Shown one piece after another: positions 4,306 through 12,835 of a DNA stretch of 13,800 nucleotides. This DNA is from JBHGBB01 sp041946755. Lineage in GTDB: Bacteria > UBP4 > UBA4092 > JAOAEQ01. The notes beneath the pieces were generated by a model. That model saw only the letters and a program-made list of their open reading frames with translations. It did no database searches and was not told the origin of the DNA. A program made the translations under genes and the position numbers. The DNA is taken from positions 1 to 13,800 of the forward strand of contig JBHGBB010000100.1 of NCBI GenBank assembly GCA_041946755.1, read 5' to 3'. Within the stretch, counting starts at the first letter, position 1, and every line of letters begins with the position of its first letter.

Positions 4306-6708
4306 ATGAAAAATTTCATTATTTTTGTTATTAGTTTTGTATTCATCAGTTATGCTTTAGCTGATGAGGTTAAACTCGGCCCACCGATACCGTTCGGCAC
4401 CAAAATCGCGGCTGAATATCCGGCAATAGCGATCGATAGCAATCCGCCTAAGGCGGATAAACTATGGCTTGCCTGGTCGGAATTAGCCGATAAAACCGAT
4501 GAGGTGTATTTCAGTTCTTCTGATGGGAAAACCGTGGAAAAGAAAACCTTGGTCGGCTCCGGATACCAGCCGTTAATTGTTTGCGATAAGAAGGATGGAC
4601 TCTGGATAGTCTGGCAGGCGAAACGAGATAAATCTTGGCAGATTTTCGCCCGATACTATGATGGCACAAAATTAGGCGATGAAATAACTATTACTGATGG
4701 AAAAAGCGATGCGATGCATCCGGCAATCGCCATAGATAAATCCGGTACCCTCTGTATCGCATATATGGGAAACCAAACCGGGAAACATCAGATATATTTT
4801 ACTACCCTCGAAAATGGGAAACCCTCTCTTCCGCAGAATATAACTAATAATGCCATAGATAATTTCCGGCCTTCTATAGCTATTGATTATCAGGGAACAG
4901 TTTGGGTAGCCTATGATAGTTATCTCGGAAATGGGAACTATGATATTTTCCTAGTCTCAGGTAAAATGGGAACTTGGGATAAACCGGTTCAAGTTACTTC
5001 TCATCCAGGAATCGATGCTTATCCATCACTCGCACTTCAAGGTAATTCTATACCCTGGATTGCATGGCACAGCAACCGGATTCCCGCCTCCGGTCGAATC
5101 GACCAAAAGCAGGGACAAAATCTAAATGAATATCCCAATGACTATGGACTTCGGACTCAAGATTTAGGCCTGTTTTTTGATATTCCGAAATGGATTTATG
5201 TGCGTGGATATAACCCAAAAACCAAACAATTTGTAGAACCAATCGGTGAAATGCCGGGAAAAGATTTAACGAAAGTTCATGAACAGCAAGGATTCGAATT
5301 CCCGACTCTATTCTTTGAAAAATATCATCGATTCTGGATTTTCGGTCGTCCCTCGCATGATTGGGCAGCCCAATATTATGACGGTAATAAATGGTCAGAT
5401 ATGATTCTATTAACCGATGCCAGTTGGGGAGGAAGAGGCCAATTCCTACGCGTTGCTATGGATTCAAAATGGGATCTCTGGATGGTTTACCGCGATTATG
5501 GAACTAATATACTAAGAAAAATCGCTGTGGAACCTAAAGCTGAAGTGGAAAGAGCATTTAAAACTATTCCATTCAAAAGCGAGGATGAAGTTCAATCCGC
5601 AATCCGCAATCCGCAATCCGAAATATCCCATGATAAGATTGGCGAATATACCGTTTATTTCGGAGATATCCATTCGCATAGCTGGTTATCCGATGGAGTC
5701 GGCTCGGTAGAAGAATCATTCACCCGGTCACGTGACGTTTATCAGGAAGATTTCTATGCGTTAACCGACCATGAAGATTTCGTTCGGAACCGGATGTCGC
5801 CCGCCGAATGGGAAGAATCCAAACATTGGACCAAATATTATAATGACCCCGGTAAATTCGTTACTATCCCGGCATATGAATGGACCCAAGCCCGGATTCC
5901 GCTCGGTGATGGCCATATCAATGTATATTTCAATAATGAAGATAACATTATCTATCCCATTCGCGACCCGGAAACCAAAACCGCGGCCGGGTTATTCTCA
6001 GCATTAGAACCGCTCAATGCGCTCGGATTCCCGCATCATATCGGTTGGACGGGAATCAATTGGGATGCGCATAATCCGAAAGTCCAGACCTGTATCGAAA
6101 TCGTCTCCAATCATGGGGCTTATGAATATATGGGTAACGAACCGATAAAACATCGGGGCGGTATCCCCGGCTGTTTCATTCAAGATGGGCTGGCGAAAGG
6201 ATTAAAATTCGGAATCATCGGTGGCAGCGATGGCCATGGATTATTATGGCAGCATGGGGTTGGATATAAACGCGATACCTGGCGTGCCGGCTGGTCTGGA
6301 ATATTAGCGAAATCATTGACCCGGGAAGGGATTCTTGATGCCTATCGGAATCGGAGAACCTATGCGACCACCGGCGAAAAGATACTGGTCGATTTCCAGG
6401 CAGATAACCATGTACTGGGAGAAGAATATTCAACCAACACTGCACCGGAGTTTTCGATTCATGTTAAAGGAACCAATTTACTTCACTATGTTTATCTGAT
6501 ACGGAATAACGAAGTGATTCAAACTAACGGTGGAGATAGTTACGAAGCCCGATTTAAGTTTACCGATACTAAAATACCAAAAGGAACGAACTGGTATTAT
6601 CTCCGGGTATTGCAGCGCGATGGAAGTATGGCTTGGTCAAGCCCGATCTGGATAACTTATCAGCCGGAAAAATCACCTACTCCAGAAACCAAACAATTCG
6701 GATTATAA
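4306..6708 (+). CDS. Exported beta-propeller plus PHP/DUF3604-like phosphoesterase-type protein
   Basis: This 800-aa protein has a signal peptide (residues 1-19, likely cut after ALA). Residues about 30-425 are a propeller-like front half with repeats of (Y/H/R)P-(A/S)-(I/L)-A-(I/L) then a LW-x-(V/A)-W strand, starting near 37, 138, 188 and 239. The rear half is a PHP/DUF3604 (CehA-like) metallo domain: GDIHSHSWLSDG with H456/H458, ALTDHED with D488/H489, PAYEWT with E525, GFPHHIG with H577/H578, and GGSDGHG with D642/H644. A beta-sandwich-like tail (about 695-790) follows. Metal motifs look intact, suggesting an active periplasmic or surface enzyme, substrate unknown. Two odd features are a CAATCCG array translated in frame in the interdomain linker and a CCGCCT-AGGCGG palindrome translated near residues 46-51. 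No Shine-Dalgarno precedes ATG 4306, but this ATG gives the signal peptide. Probably co-transcribed with the preceding PHP gene. Confidence 0.88.
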   Translation: MKNFIIFVISFVFISYALADEVKLGPPIPFGTKIAAEYPAIAIDSNPPKADKLWLAWSELADKTDEVYFSSSDGKTVEKKTLVGSGYQPLIVCDKKDGLWIVWQAKRDKSWQIFARYYDGTKLGDEITITDGKSDAMHPAIAIDKSGTLCIAYMGNQTGKHQIYFTTLENGKPSLPQNITNNAIDNFRPSIAIDYQGTVWVAYDSYLGNGNYDIFLVSGKMGTWDKPVQVTSHPGIDAYPSLALQGNSIPWIAWHSNRIPASGRIDQKQGQNLNEYPNDYGLRTQDLGLFFDIPKWIYVRGYNPKTKQFVEPIGEMPGKDLTKVHEQQGFEFPTLFFEKYHRFWIFGRPSHDWAAQYYDGNKWSDMILLTDASWGGRGQFLRVAMDSKWDLWMVYRDYGTNILRKIAVEPKAEVERAFKTIPFKSEDEVQSAIRNPQSEISHDKIGEYTVYFGDIHSHSWLSDGVGSVEESFTRSRDVYQEDFYALTDHEDFVRNRMSPAEWEESKHWTKYYNDPGKFVTIPAYEWTQARIPLGDGHINVYFNNEDNIIYPIRDPETKTAAGLFSALEPLNALGFPHHIGWTGINWDAHNPKVQTCIEIVSNHGAYEYMGNEPIKHRGGIPGCFIQDGLAKGLKFGIIGGSDGHGLLWQHGVGYKRDTWRAGWSGILAKSLTREGILDAYRNRRTYATTGEKILVDFQADNHVLGEEYSTNTAPEFSIHVKGTNLLHYVYLIRNNEVIQTNGGDSYEARFKFTDTKIPKGTNWYYLRVLQRDGSMAWSSPIWITYQPEKSPTPETKQFGL
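4442..4458. repeat. Palindromic repeat ATCCGCCT-A-AGGCGGAT, inside a coding region
   Basis: A perfect 8-bp inverted repeat around one A. A second copy, with one arm mismatch, lies at 12836-12852 between the M28 genes. Here it is translated as part of NPPKADK in the exported PHP protein. Confidence 0.75.
5593..5620. repeat. Four tandem CAATCCG heptamers inside a coding region
   Basis: Four perfect copies, 28 bp, encoding QSAIRNPQSE at residues 430-439. The reading frame stays open, and the array falls between the propeller-like half and the PHP half, where a flexible linker would tolerate it. Confidence 0.9.
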
Positions 6709-6718
6709 CAACCATATA

Positions 6719-6772
6719 AAGGGTATCTCAAATGCTGCGGTATCGAATTATACCGACTTTCGGGATACCCTT
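6719..6772 (+). terminator. Nested hairpin after the exported PHP gene (candidate terminator)
   Basis: Outer arms AAGGGTATC (6719-6727) and GATACCCTT (6764-6772) enclose a second hairpin CGGTAT-cgaatt-ATACCG (6738-6755). It starts 11 bp after the stop codon. There is no T-run after it, so it may stabilise the 3' end or terminate only weakly. Confidence 0.45.
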
Positions 6773-6927
6773 ATTAAATCGCTGATATAGCAGTCGTTCT
6801 TTCTATTTCCGACCTATTTTCCTACTCTGTTATAGTCTTGGCAAGAAGGGAAAAAGGCTTTTTTTAAATTCAATTCCGCTTGATTTTATAATCCTCCCCT
6901 AAAAAGCTGATTTTGTCTTAAATTTTA
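6773..6927. other. AT-rich spacer with no recognised feature
   Basis: No gene, tRNA or convincing promoter. Only an AAAAAG-g-CTTTTT odd palindrome (6851-6863) and a lone TATAAT (6887-6892) without a -35 stand out. Confidence 0.4.
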
Positions 6928-6956
6928 TTGACAAGATTACCGGTTTGCGCTACAGT
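6928..6956 (+). promoter_or_regulatory. Sigma-70-type promoter for the M6 protease gene
   Basis: Perfect -35 TTGACA (6928-6933), a 17-bp spacer, and -10 TACAGT (6951-6956), four of six to consensus. Predicted start near 6963, leaving a leader of about 140 nt before ATG 7106 that contains two hairpins. Confidence 0.65.
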
Positions 6957-6983
6957 ATCGTATGAAATATTAATCATATTTTG

Positions 6984-7012
6984 GGGTATTCGTTATGCGA
7001 TATGCGAAACCC
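6984..7012 (+). promoter_or_regulatory. Leader hairpin 1 upstream of the M6 gene
   Basis: GGGT-a-TTCG (6984-6992) pairs with CGAAACCC (7005-7012): eight pairs with one bulged A and a 12-nt loop. Its 3' arm AAACCCG (7007-7013) is also complementary to CGGGTTT (7067-7073) in the downstream terminator, so the two pairings are mutually exclusive. Confidence 0.5.
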
Positions 7013-7039
7013 GCTACTATATCAAAAAAAATGTATTTT

Positions 7040-7085
7040 ACCCGAAGGGAATAATATCATCTCGTTCGGGTTTTTTATTTTTATT
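7040..7085 (+). terminator. Intrinsic-terminator-like hairpin in the M6 leader
   Basis: ACCCGAA (7040-7046) pairs with TTCGGGT (7065-7071). The stem may extend inward through GGGA/TCTC with one bulged base. It is followed by TTTTTTATTTTTATT. It lies between a consensus promoter and the M6 ribosome binding site, so it either makes a short leader RNA of about 115 nt or acts as an attenuator. Confidence 0.65.
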
Positions 7086-7105
7086 ATTGAAAGGAGGGAA
7101 GAAAC

Positions 7106-10100
7106 ATGAATTTAAATAAACTTAATATCTTACTTTGTGGAATGTTGATATTACTCTTCATTGGACTACAGATAGCAAATGCGGTTCCGGCTAATGGAGT
7201 CTTTAGCGAATACCAGCAGCCGGATGGAACCAAGTTTACTGCGAAGTTGCTGGGTGATGAATGGTATTCCTGGCATGAGACCGCTGAAGGATATACCATC
7301 ATACAAGATAGAAATGATGGATTCTGGAAATACGCTGTTCAGGATACACAAGGTTTCCTGCAACCGGGAGCATATCGAGTAGGAGTAGATAATCCTACCC
7401 AATTGGGCCTGATGAAAAAAGTGCAAGCAAGTAAAGCAGTGATTCGCACGATACGACAACGGCAATATCTTGGATTGGGAATCACCGCTGAAAAAGGAGC
7501 TACGATTACCGAGTCAACGTTATTTGAAGAGCCACAGCCGGGTGAACCACCGCGGGTACAGGTGACTCCTAAAGGTAATGTTAAGAATCTGGTAATCCTC
7601 TGCAGTTTTTCAGACCATGATACGACTAAATATCTACCGGCAGTAGCCTATGATTCATTATTCAATACCGTTGGATACAATTTTGATGCTGCTGTAGGAT
7701 CGGTTAGAGATTATTATGTAGAGAATTCATATGGACAACTCACTATTTTAAGCACTATTGCTTATAACACCTGGATACCTTTACCGCATACCGAATTGTT
7801 TTATGGTGGGAACGATGCTTATGGCAACGACTCGAATGCCCGGCAGATGATTAGTGATGCATTAGCGGCAATCGATCCCTATATCGATTTCTCATTATAC
7901 GATGTTGATGGTGATGGATATGTTGATTCGATAACATTCATCCATTCCGGTTATGATGAAGCATATAGCGGTAACCCAAGCAGTTGCATCTGGTCCCATA
8001 AATGGTCGTTAAGCTCACCTTATGTTACCGGTGAAGGAGTTCGGGTCAGTTATTACCATACCGAACCGGCATTGAGAGGATTATATACGAGTGGAAGAAA
8101 TATGGGACGAATTGGAGTTGTCTGCCACGAAACCGGCCATTTCTTTGGTCTTCCTGACCTCTATGATACCGATGGTGCAACCGGAGGAAGTGGTCAAGGA
8201 GCCGGTGCCTGGAGTTTGATGGCAAGTGGGTCATGGGGCGCAAATGGGAGCAGTTATCCGGAACGACCGACGCATTTTGATGCCTGGTGTAAATTCCAGC
8301 TCGGATGGTTGAATCCAACGATACTACATACGAAAACCGGTCAATTGGTAACGCGGGTTGAAACCAATAAATCTTTAGGGAAAGTGACTGAAGGATTACC
8401 TCTTTCACAATATTACCTATTAGAAAACCGGCAGACCTATGGATTCGATACTCAACTCCTTGGTAACGGCGGTTTGCTTATCTGGCATATCGACGATGCC
8501 TCGAAAGATAATAATACGCTAAACAACTATATGGTCGCATTAGAAGAAGCGGACGGGAATCTGAGTCTTCAGGGTTCAACACGAGCTCAAACTGGTGACC
8601 CATATCCCGGCAGTTCGGCAAATACTACCTTTAGCCCATATAGTAATCCAAGTACCTACTCTAATCCAATCGGCAGTGGAACCACCAGTTATATTTCGGT
8701 CTTAAACATTTCTACTTCAGCCTCCGGTGCCTTGTTTAACCTCCGGACGTTAGTCCCGACGATGGATAACCCTTCCGATAATACCACCGGGTCATATACC
8801 GTTAGCTGGAGTACTTCAGTTAATGCAACCCAATATATGCTGGCTGAAGGGTCAAGTATCATGGGATCAACCTATACTGATGGTGCAGAAAGCGAAACCC
8901 AATTCCGGGAAGATTGGACCAAACTCGGTGATTTCCGGAAAACAAATCAGAATTCGAGTGCCGGTTCTTATTCGTATTTAGCGCGATGGTGCGACGATCC
9001 GGCATCGAGTGGCGGTTGGACGATATGGAATTCTGATGATCAGTTTCTAACCTTGAACCAGCCATTCTTGGTTACCTCAACTACACAGGTTACTTTTAAA
9101 ACGCGATATTATTTACAAACCGTTGCGGTTCCTTGGCAACGAGCTTATTTGCAGGTTCGTCGTGCGACGGAAGATACTTGGAACACTATTAGTACTTTCC
9201 GGGGAGACGTTACTTCCAGCTGGGCTTCAGTAACTATTGGCTCATCACTCTTTTCCGGTTTCTCAGGAACCACTTGCTACTTACGGTTTGCGGCGATAAA
9301 TCATTCGGGTGCGATTTACTCTTATTATACGACAACCTCTAACTGGCCTTGGAACGGATTTGCATTTGATGAATTTGCGATTAACAATGCCGGTTTCGCA
9401 ACGTTCAGTTGGTCAACATTAGCAAGCAATATCGTTTCAACCTCGACTACTATTTCGGGGAAAACGGTAGGAACCTATGCCTATAAAGTTGCCGGATATG
9501 CAAATTCTACATGGCAGAACTGGAGTAATATTGAAGATGTAACCGTAAGCTTCTCCAGCACAACAGTGTTCACTGCGCCGGGTATGATTTTCTCGGCAAC
9601 GGAATGGGAAGCGACCGGATTCAATAACGGTCGAAGAATGGTACGCGATGCCAACGGATATTTCCATGCGTTCTGGCATAGTCAAACGACCTTGGTAGCG
9701 CCATCCGGATTCGGTAGCCAAATCTATTATTCTTATACGACAGTCGCTGCGAACGAACCGCCGTCAATGGCATTCCAAGGAGCTTGGGTAACACCAATCA
9801 ATATGACGCAGTTGTTGAATAATCTCGACAACCGGTATCCGTCAGTTGCTATCGGTTATGATACCTATGACGGAATCTGGTCTTCACCAACCGCAAACGT
9901 CTTGCATATCGTCTGGCAGGCAAATACGACCGGAATGAGTATCGGCCGGTACGATATTCTTTATGCACGGATTACTGTAACTAATCCGCCGACTGTTCCG
10001 GCTTCATGGACTTGGCCGCGAGTTATCAATTTATCGAATACTACAACCGACTCGCTGGTACCTGCAATTGCAATTAATCAGCATGGCGGAGTAGGAAATC

Positions 10101-11176
10101 AGCATCTCCATGTGGTCTGGCAGGAAGAAGATTATAATGGGACAGTAGCGCCTGGTGAAGATACCTGGTTCAGTGATATTCTCTACCGACGGAGTAATAA
10201 TAGCGGTGCGACTTGGAGCGCTATTCAGAACTTAAGTAATTCGGCGATGAACTCCCAAATGCCATCGATATCCTGTATCCTCGACCAATACACCGGTAAT
10301 CCCGCGCAGACCGGTAGAAATGAATTTGGATATAATTCCAATGATGTGCATGTGGTATATAACGAAGATTTCGGTCCTGGGTTCATTCATATATTCTATC
10401 TACGAAGTCCTGATAATGGAGTAACCTGGAACCCGCGGATAGACGTATCCACCTCAGCCGGTGGCATGAGTTCGGTAACTGATGCATACCCGAATATCGC
10501 CATTGATATGCTGGATAATCCGCATATTGTTTTCATGCGGAATAATATTGTGCAAGCAGAACCGTTACGAAGTATAGGTACAACTTATTTAGCTGGATTT
10601 AATCCAACTCAGGTTCGGTCATTCCCGGGTCCGGATGTTGGAATGTATGGCGCGCTAATGAATATGATTGTTTATGCATATTCAACCAGCACCAGTGCCA
10701 GCGTACCATGGGATTGGCATGAATTAGCATATACTTATGACTGCGAATTTCCCACCGTTGCGCTAGATCGATTCCAGCATGTTAATGTTAATTGGCAGGA
10801 ATTTAACTATACCGATTATGAGATTATGCGTAAAACACGATTGAATCTCTGGCCGCCACCGCCAACATTCCCGATTTTACTGCAGATGTATAGTCCATCA
10901 TGGAGTGCTGCTACGAGTGATAGTAATGATTCCGCTAACGATGACCTATTCCCGAATTTGGCACATAAAAAGGTCGCGTTCTATCGCTCAGGAACGAATT
11001 ATAATCAGGAATTTATCACTCCCGGTTATGATGAAGTCTGGACGAAAATCATGGGGCATGGCGAATCGGGAGCTATCTCCGGATTAACGGCAATCATGCA
11101 AGATGGAAATATGCGATATTTCAATCCTGCGACGGTTCCAGTTGAGCTATCTCGATTCGATACTGAATTACGGTAA
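7106..11176 (+). CDS. Secreted M6-family metalloprotease, multidomain
   Basis: This 1356-aa protein has a signal peptide (residues 1-26, ending IANA), a propeptide-like segment (about 30-140) with GTKF...GDEWYSWHETAEGYT, and an M6 peptidase domain (about 155-480) of the immune inhibitor A type. The zinc site is HETGHFFGLPD: H341, E342 (catalytic), H345 and D351. A downstream SLMASGSWG holds M372 as the likely Met-turn. Then come an Ig/FN3-like segment (about 540-590), a jelly-roll/MAM-like segment (about 595-720), and a propeller-like region with YPSVAIG (911), VPAIAIN (985), YPNIAID (1128) and FPTVALD (1215). It ends VPVELSRFDTELR. It should cleave extracellular proteins. Start: AGGAGG at 7092-7097, 8 nt before the ATG. 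Monocistronic, with its own promoter, structured leader and strong terminator. Both M28 peptidase genes lie convergent beyond the terminator. Confidence 0.93.
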   Translation: MNLNKLNILLCGMLILLFIGLQIANAVPANGVFSEYQQPDGTKFTAKLLGDEWYSWHETAEGYTIIQDRNDGFWKYAVQDTQGFLQPGAYRVGVDNPTQLGLMKKVQASKAVIRTIRQRQYLGLGITAEKGATITESTLFEEPQPGEPPRVQVTPKGNVKNLVILCSFSDHDTTKYLPAVAYDSLFNTVGYNFDAAVGSVRDYYVENSYGQLTILSTIAYNTWIPLPHTELFYGGNDAYGNDSNARQMISDALAAIDPYIDFSLYDVDGDGYVDSITFIHSGYDEAYSGNPSSCIWSHKWSLSSPYVTGEGVRVSYYHTEPALRGLYTSGRNMGRIGVVCHETGHFFGLPDLYDTDGATGGSGQGAGAWSLMASGSWGANGSSYPERPTHFDAWCKFQLGWLNPTILHTKTGQLVTRVETNKSLGKVTEGLPLSQYYLLENRQTYGFDTQLLGNGGLLIWHIDDASKDNNTLNNYMVALEEADGNLSLQGSTRAQTGDPYPGSSANTTFSPYSNPSTYSNPIGSGTTSYISVLNISTSASGALFNLRTLVPTMDNPSDNTTGSYTVSWSTSVNATQYMLAEGSSIMGSTYTDGAESETQFREDWTKLGDFRKTNQNSSAGSYSYLARWCDDPASSGGWTIWNSDDQFLTLNQPFLVTSTTQVTFKTRYYLQTVAVPWQRAYLQVRRATEDTWNTISTFRGDVTSSWASVTIGSSLFSGFSGTTCYLRFAAINHSGAIYSYYTTTSNWPWNGFAFDEFAINNAGFATFSWSTLASNIVSTSTTISGKTVGTYAYKVAGYANSTWQNWSNIEDVTVSFSSTTVFTAPGMIFSATEWEATGFNNGRRMVRDANGYFHAFWHSQTTLVAPSGFGSQIYYSYTTVAANEPPSMAFQGAWVTPINMTQLLNNLDNRYPSVAIGYDTYDGIWSSPTANVLHIVWQANTTGMSIGRYDILYARITVTNPPTVPASWTWPRVINLSNTTTDSLVPAIAINQHGGVGNQHLHVVWQEEDYNGTVAPGEDTWFSDILYRRSNNSGATWSAIQNLSNSAMNSQMPSISCILDQYTGNPAQTGRNEFGYNSNDVHVVYNEDFGPGFIHIFYLRSPDNGVTWNPRIDVSTSAGGMSSVTDAYPNIAIDMLDNPHIVFMRNNIVQAEPLRSIGTTYLAGFNPTQVRSFPGPDVGMYGALMNMIVYAYSTSTSASVPWDWHELAYTYDCEFPTVALDRFQHVNVNWQEFNYTDYEIMRKTRLNLWPPPPTFPILLQMYSPSWSAATSDSNDSANDDLFPNLAHKKVAFYRSGTNYNQEFITPGYDEVWTKIMGHGESGAISGLTAIMQDGNMRYFNPATVPVELSRFDTELR

Positions 11177-11200
11177 GCAAAATAAACAGATATTCATATC

Positions 11201-11238
11201 AGACCGTCCTGAATAATATAATTTAGGACGGTCTTTTT
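11201..11238 (+). terminator. Rho-independent terminator of the M6 gene
   Basis: AGACCGTCCT (11201-11210) and AGGACGGTCT (11225-11234) form a perfect 10-bp stem with a 14-nt loop, followed by a T-run. It starts 24 bp after the M6 stop codon. On the minus strand the stem is not followed by a T-run, so it probably serves only the M6 gene. Confidence 0.88.
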
Positions 11239-11294
11239 CTTCGAACTTAGTTTTGATACTCCGTTCTAGCACTCATCCATTTTTCAACTCATTT

Positions 11295-12824
11295 TCATTT
11301 ATATAACTGCCAGGGGCAAGGTTCGACTTTTGTCGGAGGAAGAACTATATCAGCTAATTCTGTTATTGTTGTTAGCGCTAGTTGTGTCATCTTCGTTACA
11401 AATTCCGGTTTTAGCGTATCCAGATAATCGCCCCGGGTATGATAATTAGTATTTTTCGGTCGATAGCTATCGTTTAACCATTCGATATTAAACATTGCCG
11501 GATACCCATATTTCCAAAATGCACCATGATCACTATACCAGATATTCGAATCGATTACTTTTAAAACAGTATTCAAGCCGATATGATAAACGGTGTTATT
11601 AGCAACCATAACATCTACAATCCATTCCGAAGTAGTATTCCCAATACTCATCGCTGTATTCGGATCAGACCAATCCCAGCCAATCATATCGAGATTAATA
11701 ACTCCAAAAATACTATCGCTATTATAAAATGCGGTGCTGGCATAGGCATAAGCGCCACTCCATCCATATCCCATCTGCTCTTCGGCTCCAAATGTTATAT
11801 ATTTTATCGGGTATCGAGTAGTAACCGAACTCAACAATCGTGCTATTTCGAGCACGGCTGAAGTACCGCTAGCATTGTCATCCGCTCCCGGTGCCGGGAT
11901 ATGTAATGGAGTTACATTGCTATACGAATCATAATGAGCGCTTAGAATATAGTAGCCGGAAGTATCCATTCCTGGCTGTACTGCGATAATATTATGTAAT
12001 AGATATCCGTTATGTAGGAAATATTGCATTTCAACATTCAAACCAAAAGATTGGAATGTAGTAGCGATATATTCCGCTTTCGATGCCCATAAGGTGGTAT
12101 AAAAAGAATAGCGTGACCCATACCGGTCCCAACCTGCAACGGTATCGTTATCCTGCAGAACCAGGATATGCGAACTTAAATTACTCCAAGAAACTTGATT
12201 GACTAACGATTGGATAATCTGTCGTTTCTGAGGTGATGCTCCAGCCGGGTTAGGTGGAATTATCCAGGGTAAAACAGTCCTTCCATCAAGGTTAAGAATT
12301 TCATATCCTAACTCTTTTAAGGTATTGATATTAGTCAGTTTGGTCTTTACCAGATAAGTTCCGGGTTGAAGCTCTTCGATCAAGCCGTACCGAGACAAAG
12401 TTACTCGATCAGTTTGTCGCTGGGCTCGATATTCGATAATCGATTTACTTCTATTGGGAATAAATGATTGAATGAGATATAATGCCGTATTCGGTTCTAG
12501 TTGAATATCGAGTGGCTTTATTTGATATCCATTATTATGCAGCCATTTTTCCTGTTCTGGAGAAATAACCGCAATGATTTTATCGGTTTGATAATACAAA
12601 ATCTTAATACCGAATTGATCTACTTCTTTTAATTGATTATCAGTATCATAATCAATAATAACGAATTGGTTAACTTGTGTAGACTGAGAAAATACACTTA
12701 CCGTACTGGCAACCAAAATACCGGATAATAATATGCCGCATATTATAAACCGTAGGAAATGAATGGGATTCATTAAATAATAACGGTTCGGTATATAAAA
12801 TAGCTTATCTAACCATTTAATCAT
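11295..12824 (-). CDS. Secreted M28-family zinc aminopeptidase, copy 1
   Basis: This 509-aa exopeptidase has an N-terminal hydrophobic export segment (about residues 23-45), an N-terminal region (about 50-195) that may be a propeptide, and an M28 domain. Residue numbers are from ATG 12824. Co-catalytic zinc ligands and catalytic residues are present: SAHYDS (H297), GADDNASG (D315), GAEEQ (E348/E349), NLDMIG (D379) and NYHTRGD (H462). The family removes N-terminal amino acids from peptides. The protein ends EPCPWQLYK. Start: an AAGGTGG (12844-12838) lies 13 nt upstream of ATG 12824. A TTG at 12836 is one base after it and too close, while ATG 12773 would give a more standard signal peptide but has no ribosome binding site. 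It lies 31 bp downstream of a paralogous M28 gene and is likely in one operon with it. Confidence 0.9.
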   Translation of the reverse strand: MIKWLDKLFYIPNRYYLMNPIHFLRFIICGILLSGILVASTVSVFSQSTQVNQFVIIDYDTDNQLKEVDQFGIKILYYQTDKIIAVISPEQEKWLHNNGYQIKPLDIQLEPNTALYLIQSFIPNRSKSIIEYRAQRQTDRVTLSRYGLIEELQPGTYLVKTKLTNINTLKELGYEILNLDGRTVLPWIIPPNPAGASPQKRQIIQSLVNQVSWSNLSSHILVLQDNDTVAGWDRYGSRYSFYTTLWASKAEYIATTFQSFGLNVEMQYFLHNGYLLHNIIAVQPGMDTSGYYILSAHYDSYSNVTPLHIPAPGADDNASGTSAVLEIARLLSSVTTRYPIKYITFGAEEQMGYGWSGAYAYASTAFYNSDSIFGVINLDMIGWDWSDPNTAMSIGNTTSEWIVDVMVANNTVYHIGLNTVLKVIDSNIWYSDHGAFWKYGYPAMFNIEWLNDSYRPKNTNYHTRGDYLDTLKPEFVTKMTQLALTTITELADIVLPPTKVEPCPWQLYK

Positions 12825-12835
12825 ATTATTAGTCA

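Noticed and set aside
6928..7119. 63-codon open frame upstream of the M6 gene
   Set aside because: It begins at the TTG of the -35 box, runs through both leader hairpins and overlaps the M6 start, with no ribosome binding site.
8046..8408. 120-codon minus-strand open frame inside the M6 gene
   Set aside because: It lies opposite the zinc-binding region of the M6 protease and shows no protein-like features of its own.
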